The notes under the pieces are model-generated. The model worked only from the letters and a program-made list of their open reading frames with translations, was not told where the DNA came from and made no database searches. 64,000 nucleotides of DNA from Candidatus Thermoflexus tengchongensis (GTDB lineage: Bacteria > Chloroflexota > Anaerolineae > Thermoflexales > Thermoflexaceae), in the NCBI GenBank assembly GCA_016842085.1, contig JAEVEX010000037.1:1-64000 (forward strand), written 5' to 3'. Position 1 is the first letter of the stretch, and each line of letters starts with the position of its first letter. The position numbers and the translations under genes are program-made. This document shows, piece by piece, positions 33,564-43,461 of this stretch.

Positions 33564-34994
33564 TCAATCTGCATTCAGGAGTTCCACCCACGCCCCATAC
33601 AGGGCAATCAGCAGAGGCAGGTTGGCCACGTAAAGATTATCGAAGAACTGATGGATGTGCAAATGCATCCACGCGGCCATGATCCCCGCAGCCAGCCCCC
33701 TTCGCCACCCGATGTTTCGTCGCCAGGCCCGCCAGGTCTGGATCCCAATCACGATCCAGAGCAGCAGGTAAAGCGACAGACCGATCAGGCCGGTTTCCGC
33801 AGCCATATTCAGATAGATGTTATGGGCATGGCCCAGCGGGTTCGGCCATCGGATCAGGGCGTAGGCGGGATAAGCAGCGGCGTAGTTCCCGAATCCAACC
33901 CCGAGCCACGGATGAGCCCGGATCATCCCCACGGCGGCCTGCCAGTGGGCCAGCCGCTCGATGATGGCAAAGTTCGCATCGTTAACCTCCACCCCGCGCA
34001 CATCGATGACCTGGATCTCCTCGATGGCCCCCGCCAGGCGATCCCGAATGGGCGCCGGGATCCAGCCTGCAGTCCACAGGAGGACCCCGGTCAGGATCAG
34101 GGCCGTCAGAGCGGCCAGCCCCCATCGGCTTCGAGCGGGTAGCATCCCGACCAGGGTTCCCATCGCGATGGCCGCTCCCAGCCACGCGCCCCGGGACCAG
34201 GAAACGATCAAAGCGAGAAGCGCCAGGCCTCCGAGGCCCAGCGCCCCCAGCCCCAGCACCGTCTCCCGAATGGGCCGCCGGGGATGGAAGAGTAGCCCGA
34301 AGGCGAGGCCCAGCGCGACCGGTGCGATCAGCCCCATCATCCCGGCGAAGGGGTTCGGTTGCTGAAATGTCCCATAGGCCCGATAAAACGGAAGGCCAGG
34401 AAGCTGAAAATGCTCCGGCCCGGTCCCTCGCAGGAAGGCCTGCCAGATCCCGATGCCTGCCTGGAGGGCTCCGGAAGTCAGCGCGATCCCCAGGAGGATC
34501 CGCTGCGTGCGCGGCGAGGCGGTCCGGATCATGATCACCACCACCCCGATCTGGGCCCATTTGATCCATTCCGGGAGCCCTTCTTCCCACGACGGCGCCC
34601 AGGAAAGGGAGAGAAACGCATAACTCAGGAACAGCCCGTAGGCCCAACCCCAGCTCCATCGGGGCAGGGAAAATGTACGGTGGACCAGCCCCCGCCATAT
34701 CCAGCCCAGGAGCGCCAGGCCCAGGAAGATCTGGGCGCTGGGGATGGGGGGATGCCAGCGTTCGCTCTCCAGCGGTGCCATCGGCCCGGTCAGCAACGCC
34801 ACCCCCAGGCCGGCTTCGGGGACTCGCAGGAGGGCGATCAGACCAGCGAAGGCCATACCCATCCCGATCAGGAGCTCCGGCCTCCATGCCAGCAGCAGAC
34901 CCAGACCGAGGGCCAGAATCCCCCATCCGCGCTTCTGGTCCAATAAGCGTAGCCTCAGCCGGACGCCCTGAAGGGATCGATCCATGCCTGCCAT
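33564..34994 (-). CDS. O-antigen ligase-like (Wzy_C family) membrane protein
   Basis: About 476 residues with ten or more hydrophobic helices and a large extracytoplasmic loop between about residues 330 and 420. The family region IIRAHPWLGVGFGNYA (here MIRAHPWLGVGFGNY) followed by GHAHNIYLNMAAETGLIGL matches the Wzy_C/WaaL motif with the conserved His. Such enzymes join or polymerise polyprenyl-linked glycans outside the membrane. Starts at 34994 and 34985 are both possible, with weak AGG elements. It lies between gtrA and the nucleotide-sugar gene on the same strand. Confidence 0.88.
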   Translation of the reverse strand: MAGMDRSLQGVRLRLRLLDQKRGWGILALGLGLLLAWRPELLIGMGMAFAGLIALLRVPEAGLGVALLTGPMAPLESERWHPPIPSAQIFLGLALLGWIWRGLVHRTFSLPRWSWGWAYGLFLSYAFLSLSWAPSWEEGLPEWIKWAQIGVVVIMIRTASPRTQRILLGIALTSGALQAGIGIWQAFLRGTGPEHFQLPGLPFYRAYGTFQQPNPFAGMMGLIAPVALGLAFGLLFHPRRPIRETVLGLGALGLGGLALLALIVSWSRGAWLGAAIAMGTLVGMLPARSRWGLAALTALILTGVLLWTAGWIPAPIRDRLAGAIEEIQVIDVRGVEVNDANFAIIERLAHWQAAVGMIRAHPWLGVGFGNYAAAYPAYALIRWPNPLGHAHNIYLNMAAETGLIGLSLYLLLWIVIGIQTWRAWRRNIGWRRGLAAGIMAAWMHLHIHQFFDNLYVANLPLLIALYGAWVELLNAD

Positions 34995-35082
34995 GTTGCG
35001 AACCTGAATCCGGGGTGATGGGTGAGCGGCCTCGCTCCCCGCCCGGCTCCCCGGGCAAGCCTCGAAGAGAGGAACAGAAGGC

Positions 35083-36027
35083 CTATCGCATCCCCAGCCG
35101 TTCCTCAAACCATCGAATCGTCCGTCGCAGCCCCTCCTCCAGGGGGATCCGGGGGCTCCATCCGAGGCGCTGGCGGGCTTTCGTGATATCCGGGCAGCGG
35201 CGCTGAGGATCCCCCGGGATCCGTCGATCCGGCAGGATACGGATCCCGGCGGGGTTCCCGGTCAGGCGGTTGATAAGCTCCGCAAAGGTGAGGATGCTGA
35301 CCTCCTCCGGGTTCCCCAGGTTCACCGGCTCGTGTTCCTCGACCTCGAGGAGCCGCACGATTCCTTCCACCAGGTCATCGATGTAACAGAAACTGCGTGT
35401 TTGCGAGCCGTCCCCGTAGACCGTCAGAGGCTCCCTTCGCAGGGCCTGGCCAATGAAATTCGGCACCACCCGTCCATCGTCCAGCCGCATGCGGGGACCG
35501 TAGGTATTGAAAATGCGAACGATACGGGTGTCCACGCCGTGAACCCGATGGTAAGCCATCACCATCGCCTCGGCGAACCGTTTGGCCTCATCATAGACTC
35601 CTCGTGGCCCGATGGGGTTCACATGGCCCCAGTAGGTTTCCGGCTGAGGATGAACCTGGGGATCCCCATAGACCTCGCTGGTGGAAGCCAGCATATAGCG
35701 GGCCCCCTTGACCCGCGCAAGGCCCAGGGTGTTATGGGTCCCCAGCGCGCCGACTTTCAGGGTTTGGATGGGGTATTTCAGATAATCCACCGGGCTGGCT
35801 GGCGATGCGAAGTGCAGCACCACATCGAGCGGTCCCTCAACATAGAGGAAGTGGGTAACGTCATGGCGAATGAAGCGAAAGTGCGGGTGCCCGATCAGGT
35901 GGGCGATGTTGTCGGCCGTTCCCGTCAGGAAATTATCCACGCCGATCACTTCGTGGCCATCCGCGAGGAAGCGATCGCAGAGATGGGAACCGATAAAGCC
36001 AGCGGCACCAGTGATCAGAATACGCAT
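35083..36027 (-). CDS. UDP-glucuronate decarboxylase-like NAD-dependent epimerase/dehydratase
   Basis: A 314-residue extended SDR enzyme: [20 protein letters not shown] for NAD binding, [52 protein letters not shown], the catalytic YDEAK, and [10 protein letters not shown]. The P-V-D-Y and SEVYGDP..HPQ.E.YWG set is characteristic of UXS (UDP-xylose synthase). Product: a nucleotide sugar for the surrounding glycan genes. ATG 36027 has AGGTGA seven bases upstream. The exact substrate is not proven by sequence. Confidence 0.88.
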   Translation of the reverse strand: MRILITGAAGFIGSHLCDRFLADGHEVIGVDNFLTGTADNIAHLIGHPHFRFIRHDVTHFLYVEGPLDVVLHFASPASPVDYLKYPIQTLKVGALGTHNTLGLARVKGARYMLASTSEVYGDPQVHPQPETYWGHVNPIGPRGVYDEAKRFAEAMVMAYHRVHGVDTRIVRIFNTYGPRMRLDDGRVVPNFIGQALRREPLTVYGDGSQTRSFCYIDDLVEGIVRLLEVEEHEPVNLGNPEEVSILTFAELINRLTGNPAGIRILPDRRIPGDPQRRCPDITKARQRLGWSPRIPLEEGLRRTIRWFEERLGMR

Positions 36028-36097
36028 GGGGCGGTTCACCTGGAGCTCGGGAATTCTGGAACCTGAGATCTGGGCCCAACGGCGCAAACCCGGCCGG

Positions 36098-36760
36098 CTA
36101 ATGGAGGGAAAGCCTCCAGCGCGTTAGGAGGATCAGCGCGATGGCTTCCAGCATGGTAAGCCCGCCGATCCACACGGCGGCGTCAAACCAGAATTTCTCC
36201 GGATACAGGCGGATCAGCGTATCCGTGGGCAGGAAAAGCCATGTATCTCCTTCGAAGAACACCCGGTGGAACAGCGTGAACGCGGCATCGAAGCTCAGGA
36301 GGAAGCCCAACAGGACCCCCAGGACCAGCCCCAGGGTGAGGAGCCCTCCCCGGTTCAGGCTCTGCCAGGCCAGCGGGCGGGTTGCGGGGGAGAACCAGAG
36401 ACATGCCCAGGCCCCGATGAGCGCCAGGGCCAGGAGCAGGCCCACCCGGAAGGCGTTCCCCTGCAGCACATACACATCCTGCATATGCCGGATCTCCCGC
36501 TCGTTGAAGGCCGGCCGCCCATCGGCGAATCGGATCTCCCGCAGGATGCTGGCCCCGGGCGGCTGGGTCACCGAGCGAAGCCCGGTCAGGGCGAGTTCCA
36601 GCCGCTCCTCCGGGCTCATCCCATAGAGGTCTGGCGGGAAATCCGGCCGCGCATATTCCAGGCGAATGAACCAGTCGTTCATCAGCAGGCGGACGTTCAG
36701 CAGGAGCAACACGGCCGGTAGCGAAAGGACGATCAGGGCTGAGAGCACGCGGGATAGCAT
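36098..36760 (-). CDS. TIGR01906/DUF1461-like integral membrane protein
   Basis: A 220-residue protein with about five membrane helices. An extracytoplasmic stretch between helices one and two carries [20 protein letters not shown] and [14 protein letters not shown], the conserved part of this uncharacterised family. [28 protein letters not shown] is the second conserved block. Function unknown. It is 50 bases downstream of the DegV gene on the same strand. Confidence 0.8.
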   Translation of the reverse strand: MLSRVLSALIVLSLPAVLLLLNVRLLMNDWFIRLEYARPDFPPDLYGMSPEERLELALTGLRSVTQPPGASILREIRFADGRPAFNEREIRHMQDVYVLQGNAFRVGLLLALALIGAWACLWFSPATRPLAWQSLNRGGLLTLGLVLGVLLGFLLSFDAAFTLFHRVFFEGDTWLFLPTDTLIRLYPEKFWFDAAVWIGGLTMLEAIALILLTRWRLSLH

Positions 36761-36810
36761 GGATGCGCTCCTTGCCTGAATTTCTCATATCGTCTCGAAA
36801 TCCGCAGGGC

Positions 36811-37659
36811 TTACGGTGAACCCTCTTCTTTAATCATAACCCCCAGCCCATCAAAGCCGATCCATGCCGCCAGGGAAGGGCCGTAAGGGCGGACGATGAG
36901 CTCGCGAGCCTGCATCGCCTCCTGCAAGCGCTGAGCGAAGGCATGGGCCTCCTGGGGGGACCGTGCGGGCCCGTAAAGGACCCCTACCCGTTCCGCCCGG
37001 GAGAACTCGGCCGCGAATTCGATCAGCTTTTCCAGCGCCTTCTCGGTGGAGCGGGCCTTCTCCAGCGGGAGCAGGGCGCCATCTTCCATCATCAGGAACG
37101 GCCGGATCCCCAGCATCGTTCCCAGGATGCGCTGGGTTTTGCTTAACAACCGGTTGCGCTCCAGGGCTTCCAGGCTCTCGGTCACGAAAACGGCGTAGAG
37201 GCGCGAGAGCATCCCTCGCAGGAGCCGGACGATCTCGTGGACCGGCTGGCCCTGAGCGGCCAGGCGAAGGGCTGCTTCCGCGATCCAGCCCTGGGCGATC
37301 CCCATCGTCTGGGTATCGATAACGTGGACGGGGCACCGTCCCAGCACGGCGGAAGCCGCAGCCCGGGCCCGGGCGACCAGGGGGGAGAGCCGGCCGGAGT
37401 GGAGAACGGCCACGATCGCGGAGGTGCTGGGGGCCAGCCGGGCGTAAAGCGCCCGGAGCTCCTCTTCTGTCGGCGGCTCCAGGGTGAACGCCTTCGTTCG
37501 ATCTGCAGGCGGCCAGAGTTCGGGAGGGATCTCATCGATTCCTTCCCGGAAGGTTTGATGATCCACCCGGATGGTCAGCGGGATCCAGACCAGCAGGTTG
37601 TCCGGCAGACCCGTTGTGCCCAGCAGCGCGGCGCTATCTACAAGCACCCGGACAGGCAT
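36811..37659 (-). CDS. DegV-family fatty-acid-binding protein
   Basis: 282 residues in the DegV fold: MPVRVLVDSAALLG with the lipid-head-group Ser/Thr region, VWIPLTIRVDHQTFREGID, a TLEPPTEEELRALY segment, VLHSGRLSPLVARARAAA, and VIDTQTMGIAQGW. In Firmicutes FakB (DegV) presents fatty acids to the kinase FakA, encoded just upstream here. GGAGG lies 11 bases before ATG 37659. The classic TSQP motif reads TLEPP, so lipid specificity may differ. Confidence 0.85.
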   Translation of the reverse strand: MPVRVLVDSAALLGTTGLPDNLLVWIPLTIRVDHQTFREGIDEIPPELWPPADRTKAFTLEPPTEEELRALYARLAPSTSAIVAVLHSGRLSPLVARARAAASAVLGRCPVHVIDTQTMGIAQGWIAEAALRLAAQGQPVHEIVRLLRGMLSRLYAVFVTESLEALERNRLLSKTQRILGTMLGIRPFLMMEDGALLPLEKARSTEKALEKLIEFAAEFSRAERVGVLYGPARSPQEAHAFAQRLQEAMQARELIVRPYGPSLAAWIGFDGLGVMIKEEGSP

Positions 37660-37795
37660 GGATGATGTTTCCTCCGCTGGCGATGATGAGTGTGGGAGAC
37701 GCTTCGCTCCACTTCCAGAGCTCTCGGCAGCCTGGGGCGGGCGAACGCTCTGCCCGTTCGCTTCCGCAAACTCCATCCGCGAGCGCAGCAGGCGC

Positions 37796-39466
37796 TTACT
37801 CCGCGCTCAGGATGTAAGGATAGTAGGGCTGTCCTGCTTCCACCATCTCGATCTGTTGCTGGGGATAGCGAGAGCGGAGCTTCTCGATCAGGCGGGCCGT
37901 CTGGGAGGGATCCGCTTCCGCCCCTACATAGAGGGTCAGCAATTCGGCGGAGCGGGCATCCATGGCCTCCAGAGTCCTCTGGATGACTTCCTCCAGGTCA
38001 TTCCCTGCGGCCACCAGGTGATCGTCCACCAGCCCGATCCATTGCCCCTGGCGGGCGATCACGCCCTCCAGCTCCACATCTCGCGTGGCCCGCGTGATCT
38101 CCCCGCTGCGCACCAGCTCCAGCGCCTCTTTCATCGCCTGCAGGTTGCCTTCCAGATCCACCTCGGCCCGATAGGCGACCATGGCGGCCACGCCCTGGGG
38201 CAGGGTGCGGGCAGGAACGATCTCCACGCGCTTATCCGGAACCAGCTCGGCAGCCTGCCGGGCCGTCAGCACTACATTGGGATTGTTGGGCAGCACGATG
38301 ATCTGATCCGCAGGCAATGTTTGCAGGACCTCCACGAATTGCTGAGCGCTGGGATTCATGGTTTGTCCGCCGCGAAGGGTCGCGCTGGCCCCCAGACTGG
38401 CGAAGATCCGGGCCCATCCCTCACTGGGGACCACCGCGATCACAGCCACCTGGCCGGGTTGGAGGGGGAAGGAGGGGCTCTCAGCCGCTCGGGCTCGCTC
38501 TTGGATAAATTGCTGATACTGGGCCTGCATATCTTCCACCACCACATCCCGCAAACTGCCCCAGCGAATGGCATAGCTGAGCGGCTGCCCGGGATCGTGG
38601 ACATGCAGATGGACCTTTACCGTGTTCGCATCGCCGACGACCAGGACGCTATCGCCCATCGCCTCCAGGTCGCGGCGGATCTGGTCCACATCCAGATGGC
38701 GGCCCACCAGGATGAACTGGACATCGTAGCCATAGCCTTCGGATCCGGGCTCCAGGGCCCCGGTCGCCCGGGCGCCTGAGAGGGATTGAGCTGCCATTGG
38801 GGTCTCCTCCTCTGCGGGTTCCCCTTTCAAGCACCGAAGCATTCCTTCCAGGATCAGATAGAGGCCCTGTCCGCCCGAATCCACCACCCCGGCCGCTTTC
38901 AGAATGGGGAGGAGATCCGGCGTGCGTTGCACGGCCTCGCGGGCTCGACGCACCACTTGTTCCATCACGTCCAGAAGATCCCCACCGCGCTGGACGGCAT
39001 CGGTAGCCGCTTCGCTGGCCTCCCGGATCACGGTCAGGATCGTTCCCTCAACCGGCTTCATCACCCCGCGGTAGGCTGTGCGGGTGGCCTCCTGAAGGGC
39101 GAGGGCAAGATCTTCGGCCGTGATCGTCGGACGACGGTCGATCGCCTGAGCCATCCCCCGCCAGATCTGAGAGAGGATCACTCCGGAATTCCCTCGCGCG
39201 CCCATCAACGCCCCCCGCGCCACCCGCTGGAGCAGCGCGCCGGCCTCATGGTCCGGCATGCCGGCGATCTCCTGCCAGGCCGCCTCCATCGTCAGCAACA
39301 TATTGGTCCCGGTGTCGCCATCCGGGACCGGGAACACATTCAGGGCGTTCACCAGCTCGTGATGGCGACGAAGCCAGAGCAGTGCGGCCCGGATCATCTC
39401 TTTAAACATCCGCCCATCAATGGACTGAAGGGTCGGTCGTGAGGAGGAAGACCCTTCCCGTTGCAC
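37796..39466 (-). CDS. fakA: fatty acid kinase-like DAK2/DhaL + DegV-domain protein (FakA/YloV family)
   Basis: 556 residues. The N-terminal DhaL kinase domain has IDGRMFKEMIRAALLWL, NALNVFPVPDGDTGTNML, GARGNSGVILSQIWRGMA and VDSGGQGLYLILEGM. The middle region (about 235-310) and the C-terminal DegV-like domain (FVEVLQTLPADQIIVLPNNPNV) complete the FakA/YloV layout. FakA phosphorylates FakB-bound fatty acids. The GTG start has an AAGGAGGACG site. Order asp23-fakA-degV is a common arrangement in Chloroflexota and Firmicutes. Confidence 0.93.
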   Translation of the reverse strand: MQREGSSSSRPTLQSIDGRMFKEMIRAALLWLRRHHELVNALNVFPVPDGDTGTNMLLTMEAAWQEIAGMPDHEAGALLQRVARGALMGARGNSGVILSQIWRGMAQAIDRRPTITAEDLALALQEATRTAYRGVMKPVEGTILTVIREASEAATDAVQRGGDLLDVMEQVVRRAREAVQRTPDLLPILKAAGVVDSGGQGLYLILEGMLRCLKGEPAEEETPMAAQSLSGARATGALEPGSEGYGYDVQFILVGRHLDVDQIRRDLEAMGDSVLVVGDANTVKVHLHVHDPGQPLSYAIRWGSLRDVVVEDMQAQYQQFIQERARAAESPSFPLQPGQVAVIAVVPSEGWARIFASLGASATLRGGQTMNPSAQQFVEVLQTLPADQIIVLPNNPNVVLTARQAAELVPDKRVEIVPARTLPQGVAAMVAYRAEVDLEGNLQAMKEALELVRSGEITRATRDVELEGVIARQGQWIGLVDDHLVAAGNDLEEVIQRTLEAMDARSAELLTLYVGAEADPSQTARLIEKLRSRYPQQQIEMVEAGQPYYPYILSAE

Positions 39467-39639
39467 AGCGTCCTCCTTACTGGGGAATAGCGTCGCTCAT
39501 ATGGTCATGGGCAACCCATGAAGCCCCTCCCGTGATGGGGGGAGCGGGCGGGCAAGTCCTATCCGGATAACGCGAACAGAGCCCCTGTTTGGGCCTTACA
39601 GCTATCTGAGAGGGCGTCCCGCTTTCCCCGGACTCTCCG

Positions 39640-39987
39640 TTACGGAGGAGGTTGCAAGCCCTGAATATGAACGTTCACTTCCGTCACCGGCAGGCCCGTG
39701 GTTTTCTCCACCTGATATTTGATGGTGTGCTGCACGCTGCGGGCGACCGCGATCAATCGGACCCCGTAGGCCAGGATGAGATAGACATCGATCACCAGGC
39801 CATCCGGCCGCTCACGGATCTCAATGCTCCGCCGGGCGTCTGGCGCAAAGAAGTTCGCGACCACATCGGTCATGCGGTGTGAAGCCAGGCCGACAACCCC
39901 ATAGCATTGGGCCAGGGCCTGTGCGATCAGGGTTGCGATTGCCGCAGGCAGCACCTCGATCCGCCCCAGTTCGTTCTGTTCTTTCAT
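39640..39987 (-). CDS. Asp23/Gls24 family (YqhY/AmaP-type) protein
   Basis: A 115-residue protein: LGRIEVLPAAIATLIAQALAQCYGVVGLA, GLVIDVYLILAYGVRLIAVA, and VTEVNVHIQGLQPP, matching Asp23 domains. YqhY-type members act with fatty-acid metabolism genes and the envelope. It lies just upstream of fakA (174-base gap). Confidence 0.9.
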   Translation of the reverse strand: MKEQNELGRIEVLPAAIATLIAQALAQCYGVVGLASHRMTDVVANFFAPDARRSIEIRERPDGLVIDVYLILAYGVRLIAVARSVQHTIKYQVEKTTGLPVTEVNVHIQGLQPPP

Positions 39988-40438
39988 ACCTTCTGGCTCC
40001 TCGAAGATCTGGCCGGTGCGAGCTTGCTCTGCGCAAATCCGGTAACGATTTAACCCGTATTCCCATCCCCTTCCCCTTCAGGGGCGGGAACGGGGGAGGA
40101 TTGAAGGGAGCCCCCGAGTCAGGTTGGCCAGGTGGACGGCACCGAAGTCCACCTGGCTGGCTGCTTACCATAGCTCTCCTACTATCTTATATCTTAACCC
40201 ACATAGATCTTCCCCCGAGGAGCTCTGGGGGCCGGGCGGGTCGCTTGCGGCGATCCCCCTGGCTCCCAAAGGTTCTTTCCCTTCCCCTGCGGATATGGCA
40301 GCAGGTTGCATTAAAATATGGATTGATACAGAATGCGGTCTGCAGCAGGCGAGGGCATGGAAGCTCAAAGGGCAGCCGGTGGGATGACCTCATGCTCCGC
40401 CGGCGGAGGATTTTTCTTTCTCGGGAGGGAGGTCCACG
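39988..40438. other. divergent intergenic region with hairpins
   Basis: Between asp23 (minus) and pdxS (plus). It holds an 11-bp hairpin at 40127-40157 (GCCAGGTGGAC / GTCCACCTGGC), an AT-rich patch at 40170-40205, and another near 40305-40335 that may include the pdxS promoter. Just before pdxS lies a short GC stem, CTCCG-CCGG-CGGAG, followed by GATTTTTCTTT. It looks like a weak leader terminator. A dispersed CCTTCCCC...GGGGGAGG-type imperfect palindrome is at about 40060-40100. No gene is seen. Confidence 0.45.
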
Positions 40439-41338
40439 ATGACGGGAGAAGTTCGACGCGCCTATGGAACCGTAACGGTGAAGCGGGGGCTTGCCCAGAT
40501 GCTGAAGGGCGGCGTGATCATGGATGTCACCAATGCGGAGCAGGCCCAGATCGCTGAGGAAGCGGGCGCCGTGGCCGTGATGGCCCTCGAGCGGGTTCCC
40601 GCGGATATCCGGGCGCACGGCGGGGTGGCCCGGATGGCGGATCCCGAAAAGATCCTTGAGATTATGGAGGCGGTGACGATCCCGGTGATGGCCAAGTGCC
40701 GTATCGGCCATTATATGGAGGCGAAGATCCTGGAAGCCCTCGGTGTGGATTTCATCGATGAGTCAGAGGTTCTGACCCCTGCTGACGAGCAATATCACAT
40801 CAACAAATGGGAATTTAAGGTTCCTTTCGTCTGTGGGGCGCGGGATCTCGGGGAGGCCCTGCGCCGGATCGCCGAAGGGGCGGCGATGATCCGCTCCAAG
40901 GGGGAGGCCGGAACCGGGAACGTGGTCGAAGCCGTCCGCCACGCACGGGCGATCATGGGTGCCATCCGGCGGATCCAGGGGATGGGGGAAGAAGAGCTGG
41001 TGGCTTATGCGAAAGAGATCGGCGCTCCCTATGAGCTGGTCCTGGAAACCCGGCGCCTCGGGCGCCTGCCCGTTGTCCTCTTTGCCGCGGGTGGGATCGC
41101 CACCCCGGCCGATGCGGCGTTGATGATGTGGTTGGGGATGGATGGGGTGTTCGTGGGAAGTGGGATCTTCAAGAGCGAGAATCCGTATAAGCGGGCACGG
41201 GCGATCGTGGAGGCCGTAACTTACTGGCAGGAGCCGGAGATCCTGGCGATGGTCAGCCGTAACCTGGGCGAGCCGATGTATGGCATCGATGTCCGGCAGC
41301 TGACCGAGGCGCAGCGTCTGGCGCTGCGCGGGTGGTGA
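40439..41338 (+). CDS. pdxS: pyridoxal 5'-phosphate synthase, synthase subunit
   Basis: Builds PLP from ribose 5-phosphate, glyceraldehyde 3-phosphate and ammonia in the DXP-independent route. The 299-residue (beta/alpha)8 protein has [45 protein letters not shown], the catalytic Lys in [27 protein letters not shown] with [28 protein letters not shown], and [16 protein letters not shown] plus [14 protein letters not shown]. The C-terminus is near full length. A strong GGGAGGGAGG site precedes ATG 40439. Confidence 0.98.
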   Translation: MTGEVRRAYGTVTVKRGLAQMLKGGVIMDVTNAEQAQIAEEAGAVAVMALERVPADIRAHGGVARMADPEKILEIMEAVTIPVMAKCRIGHYMEAKILEALGVDFIDESEVLTPADEQYHINKWEFKVPFVCGARDLGEALRRIAEGAAMIRSKGEAGTGNVVEAVRHARAIMGAIRRIQGMGEEELVAYAKEIGAPYELVLETRRLGRLPVVLFAAGGIATPADAALMMWLGMDGVFVGSGIFKSENPYKRARAIVEAVTYWQEPEILAMVSRNLGEPMYGIDVRQLTEAQRLALRGW

Positions 41339-41389
41339 GATCCTGAGGCCCTGCTGGCTGTCTCACACAGACTCCTTAGCAGGAGGTGT

Positions 41390-41986
41390 ATGGTGAGGAT
41401 CGGGGTGCTGGGATTGCAGGGGGATTACCTGGAGCATCATCAGGTGCTCCGTCGTCTGGGTGTGGAGACGGTGGATGTTCGCCTCCCTTCACATCTGGAG
41501 GGGGTGGATGGTCTGATCATCCCGGGCGGGGAGAGCACCACGATCGGCGCCCTGGCGGAGCGTTACGGTTTGATGGAACCGCTCCGCCGCATGGCGGAGG
41601 CGGGCATGCCGATCTGGGGCACCTGCGCCGGCATGATTTTCCTGGCCAGGGATGTGGGCCGTCCCCAGCCCACCCTGGGTCTGATGGATGTCCGAGTGCG
41701 GCGGAACGCCTTCGGCCGTCAGATCGATAGCTTCGAGGTCGATCTGGAGGTCCCGGCCCTGGCCCGGCTGGGGGATCCCCGGCCTTTCCACGCGGTTTTT
41801 ATTCGGGCCCCCCTGATCGAGGCGGTGGGACCCAAGGTGGAGGTCCTGGCCCGGCTGGAGGATGGAACCATTGTGGCGGCTCAACAGGGACATCTGCTGG
41901 CCACCGCCTTCCATCCGGAGCTGACGGACGATACCCGGTTCCATCGGTATTTCCTGGAAATTGTTCGACAGGCTTCCCGCCGATGA
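41390..41986 (+). CDS. pdxT: pyridoxal 5'-phosphate synthase, glutaminase subunit
   Basis: Supplies ammonia to PdxS. The 198-residue class I glutaminase has [37 protein letters not shown], the Cys nucleophile in [37 protein letters not shown], and the His-Glu pair in [25 protein letters not shown] precedes the start. It lies 51 bases after pdxS and overlaps the acetyltransferase-like gene by four bases. Confidence 0.97.
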   Translation: MVRIGVLGLQGDYLEHHQVLRRLGVETVDVRLPSHLEGVDGLIIPGGESTTIGALAERYGLMEPLRRMAEAGMPIWGTCAGMIFLARDVGRPQPTLGLMDVRVRRNAFGRQIDSFEVDLEVPALARLGDPRPFHAVFIRAPLIEAVGPKVEVLARLEDGTIVAAQQGHLLATAFHPELTDDTRFHRYFLEIVRQASRR

Positions 41987-42816
41987 TCCGATCCTTGCGG
42001 ATGAGGGATGGCCCGCGTTTCCTGGCGGCCGCCCACGCGGGTTTATATCTGGATGAGCGGGCGGCGCGGGTCGATCGCTTCCATCCCATCGAGGCTGCCA
42101 CCATTTCCATGTTCTTCCCGGATCTGGCGCCGGTGCTTACGCTTTCGGATCCCTCGGGGTCCTATTTCCTTCAGTTGAGCTATCGGCGCCGCGGGGATGA
42201 AGGACGTCTGCTTTTTATGGCGCCTGCGCCGACGACCATGGATCCGGAGGCCACGGCCGGGTGGGAGATCGTCCTTCGCGCCGTCGTTGAATGGGCAGCT
42301 GCGCATGGGATCCGGCGTCTGGTAGCGGAGGTGGCGCTGGACGAGCTGCGGCCGGCTCTTCTGCAGCGCCTGGGCTTCGAGCGAACCCGCCGTTACACAG
42401 TGTGGGCCGGCTCGGCCCAGGTGGTGGAGCAGGCATTCCACGCGCTGGCTGGCCGCGAGCCCATGATCCGCGCCTCGTCGTGGGCGCTTTATCGAGGGGC
42501 CAGGGGGGCCTGGGTGGAGGAAATCCGGAGCATGTCGGAAGATCCGCTCCTGGGGCTGGCGCAAACACTTGCCGATCTGGGTGCCCGCTGGCGGCATCCA
42601 GTTTATGCCCAGGTCCGCCGGGAGACCCCGGAGGTGGTGGAAGCTTTACGGGCGCTGGGGTTCCACCCGGCTTTCACCCTGTGGCGAATGGTGCGCTGGA
42701 TCGCGGTGCCTCTTCGATTGCCATCCGCGGAGGGGCTGGAAACGGGCGTCTCCGCCTCCCTGGCGTTCTACTTCTTCCATCATATGGCGCGCTCGCCGAT
42801 TCGAGAGGGGAAGTGA
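41983..42816 (+). CDS. GNAT-like protein, possibly tandem acetyltransferase domains
   Basis: A 277-residue soluble protein. It starts [19 protein letters not shown], typical of GNAT openings. It then has [40 protein letters not shown] in the first half, where the AHGIRRL...LLQRLGF pattern recalls motif B. The second half repeats a similar [29 protein letters not shown] segment. The acetyl-CoA P-loop (Q/RxxGxG/A) is not evident. Coupled to pdxT by ATGA. Substrate unknown; call is moderate. Confidence 0.6.
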   Translation: MIRSLRMRDGPRFLAAAHAGLYLDERAARVDRFHPIEAATISMFFPDLAPVLTLSDPSGSYFLQLSYRRRGDEGRLLFMAPAPTTMDPEATAGWEIVLRAVVEWAAAHGIRRLVAEVALDELRPALLQRLGFERTRRYTVWAGSAQVVEQAFHALAGREPMIRASSWALYRGARGAWVEEIRSMSEDPLLGLAQTLADLGARWRHPVYAQVRRETPEVVEALRALGFHPAFTLWRMVRWIAVPLRLPSAEGLETGVSASLAFYFFHHMARSPIREGK

Positions 42817-42864
42817 GGGAGGTCACCGGACCCTCCGCCTCATCCCCCAGGGCTCCATCCGCGT

Positions 42865-42870
42865 TATAAT
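42865..42870 (+). promoter_or_regulatory. -10 hexamer TATAAT
   Basis: Perfect TATAAT 57 bases before the gene at 42928. A good -35 is not apparent at 16-18 bases upstream. Confidence 0.45.
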
Positions 42871-42927
42871 GGACCTGAATAGCGGCAAGGCGATCGGATC
42901 GCGATCCGCCAGGGAAAGGGGATTGCC

Positions 42928-43461
42928 ATGACACAACCTGGAATTCGAACGGGAACCATTACTGTTGATTTCCTGACTCCCACTCACCGGATCTCCGCCC
43001 AGATGGTATTGAGAGGCCGGGTTCTGGGGGATGTTTTGAACGACGTGCGCACCTCCTTTGTTCCCCTGGAGGCAGTGTTCCTCTCTCGCCTGGATGAGCC
43101 CGCCCGTATCCTCAAAAGCTTCGGCGCCGCTATCCTGAGCAAAAACCACATCACCATGGCGATCGTTAATGTGGGGGTCGAGATGGCCCTGAAGGCCGTT
43201 TCCCCGGCATACGGCTCTCGAAAAGCATATAGCGTGTTCGCCACCATACCCGGATTTGAGATCGAGGGAACCATTGAGTTCGCAAGCCGCCCGGATCTCC
43301 ATGCGCTGCTGGTGACCAACGTGGAGCGCTTCATCCCGATCATGAATGCGAAAGCGGTGATGAGCGATCGGCCCGGGACGAATTTCGCCGGCGAGCTGAT
43401 CTTTGTGAATCGAGATTTCATCGGATTGCTTTCGCTCAGCGGAGAGGTGGCTCAGGGATGA
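42928..43461 (+). CDS. conserved-looking protein of unknown function (DUF6812-like)
   Basis: A 177-residue soluble beta-rich protein: GTITVDFLTPTHRISAQMVLRG, LNDVRTSFVPLEAVFLSRL, and a repeat-like second half where FEIEGTIEFASRPDLHALL, VERFIPIMNAKAVM and GELIFVNRDFIGLL echo the first half. Two similar beta domains in tandem are likely. It overlaps the third REC-ATPase gene by four bases (ATGA), so the two should be co-made. I do not know its function. Confidence 0.65.
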   Translation: MTQPGIRTGTITVDFLTPTHRISAQMVLRGRVLGDVLNDVRTSFVPLEAVFLSRLDEPARILKSFGAAILSKNHITMAIVNVGVEMALKAVSPAYGSRKAYSVFATIPGFEIEGTIEFASRPDLHALLVTNVERFIPIMNAKAVMSDRPGTNFAGELIFVNRDFIGLLSLSGEVAQG

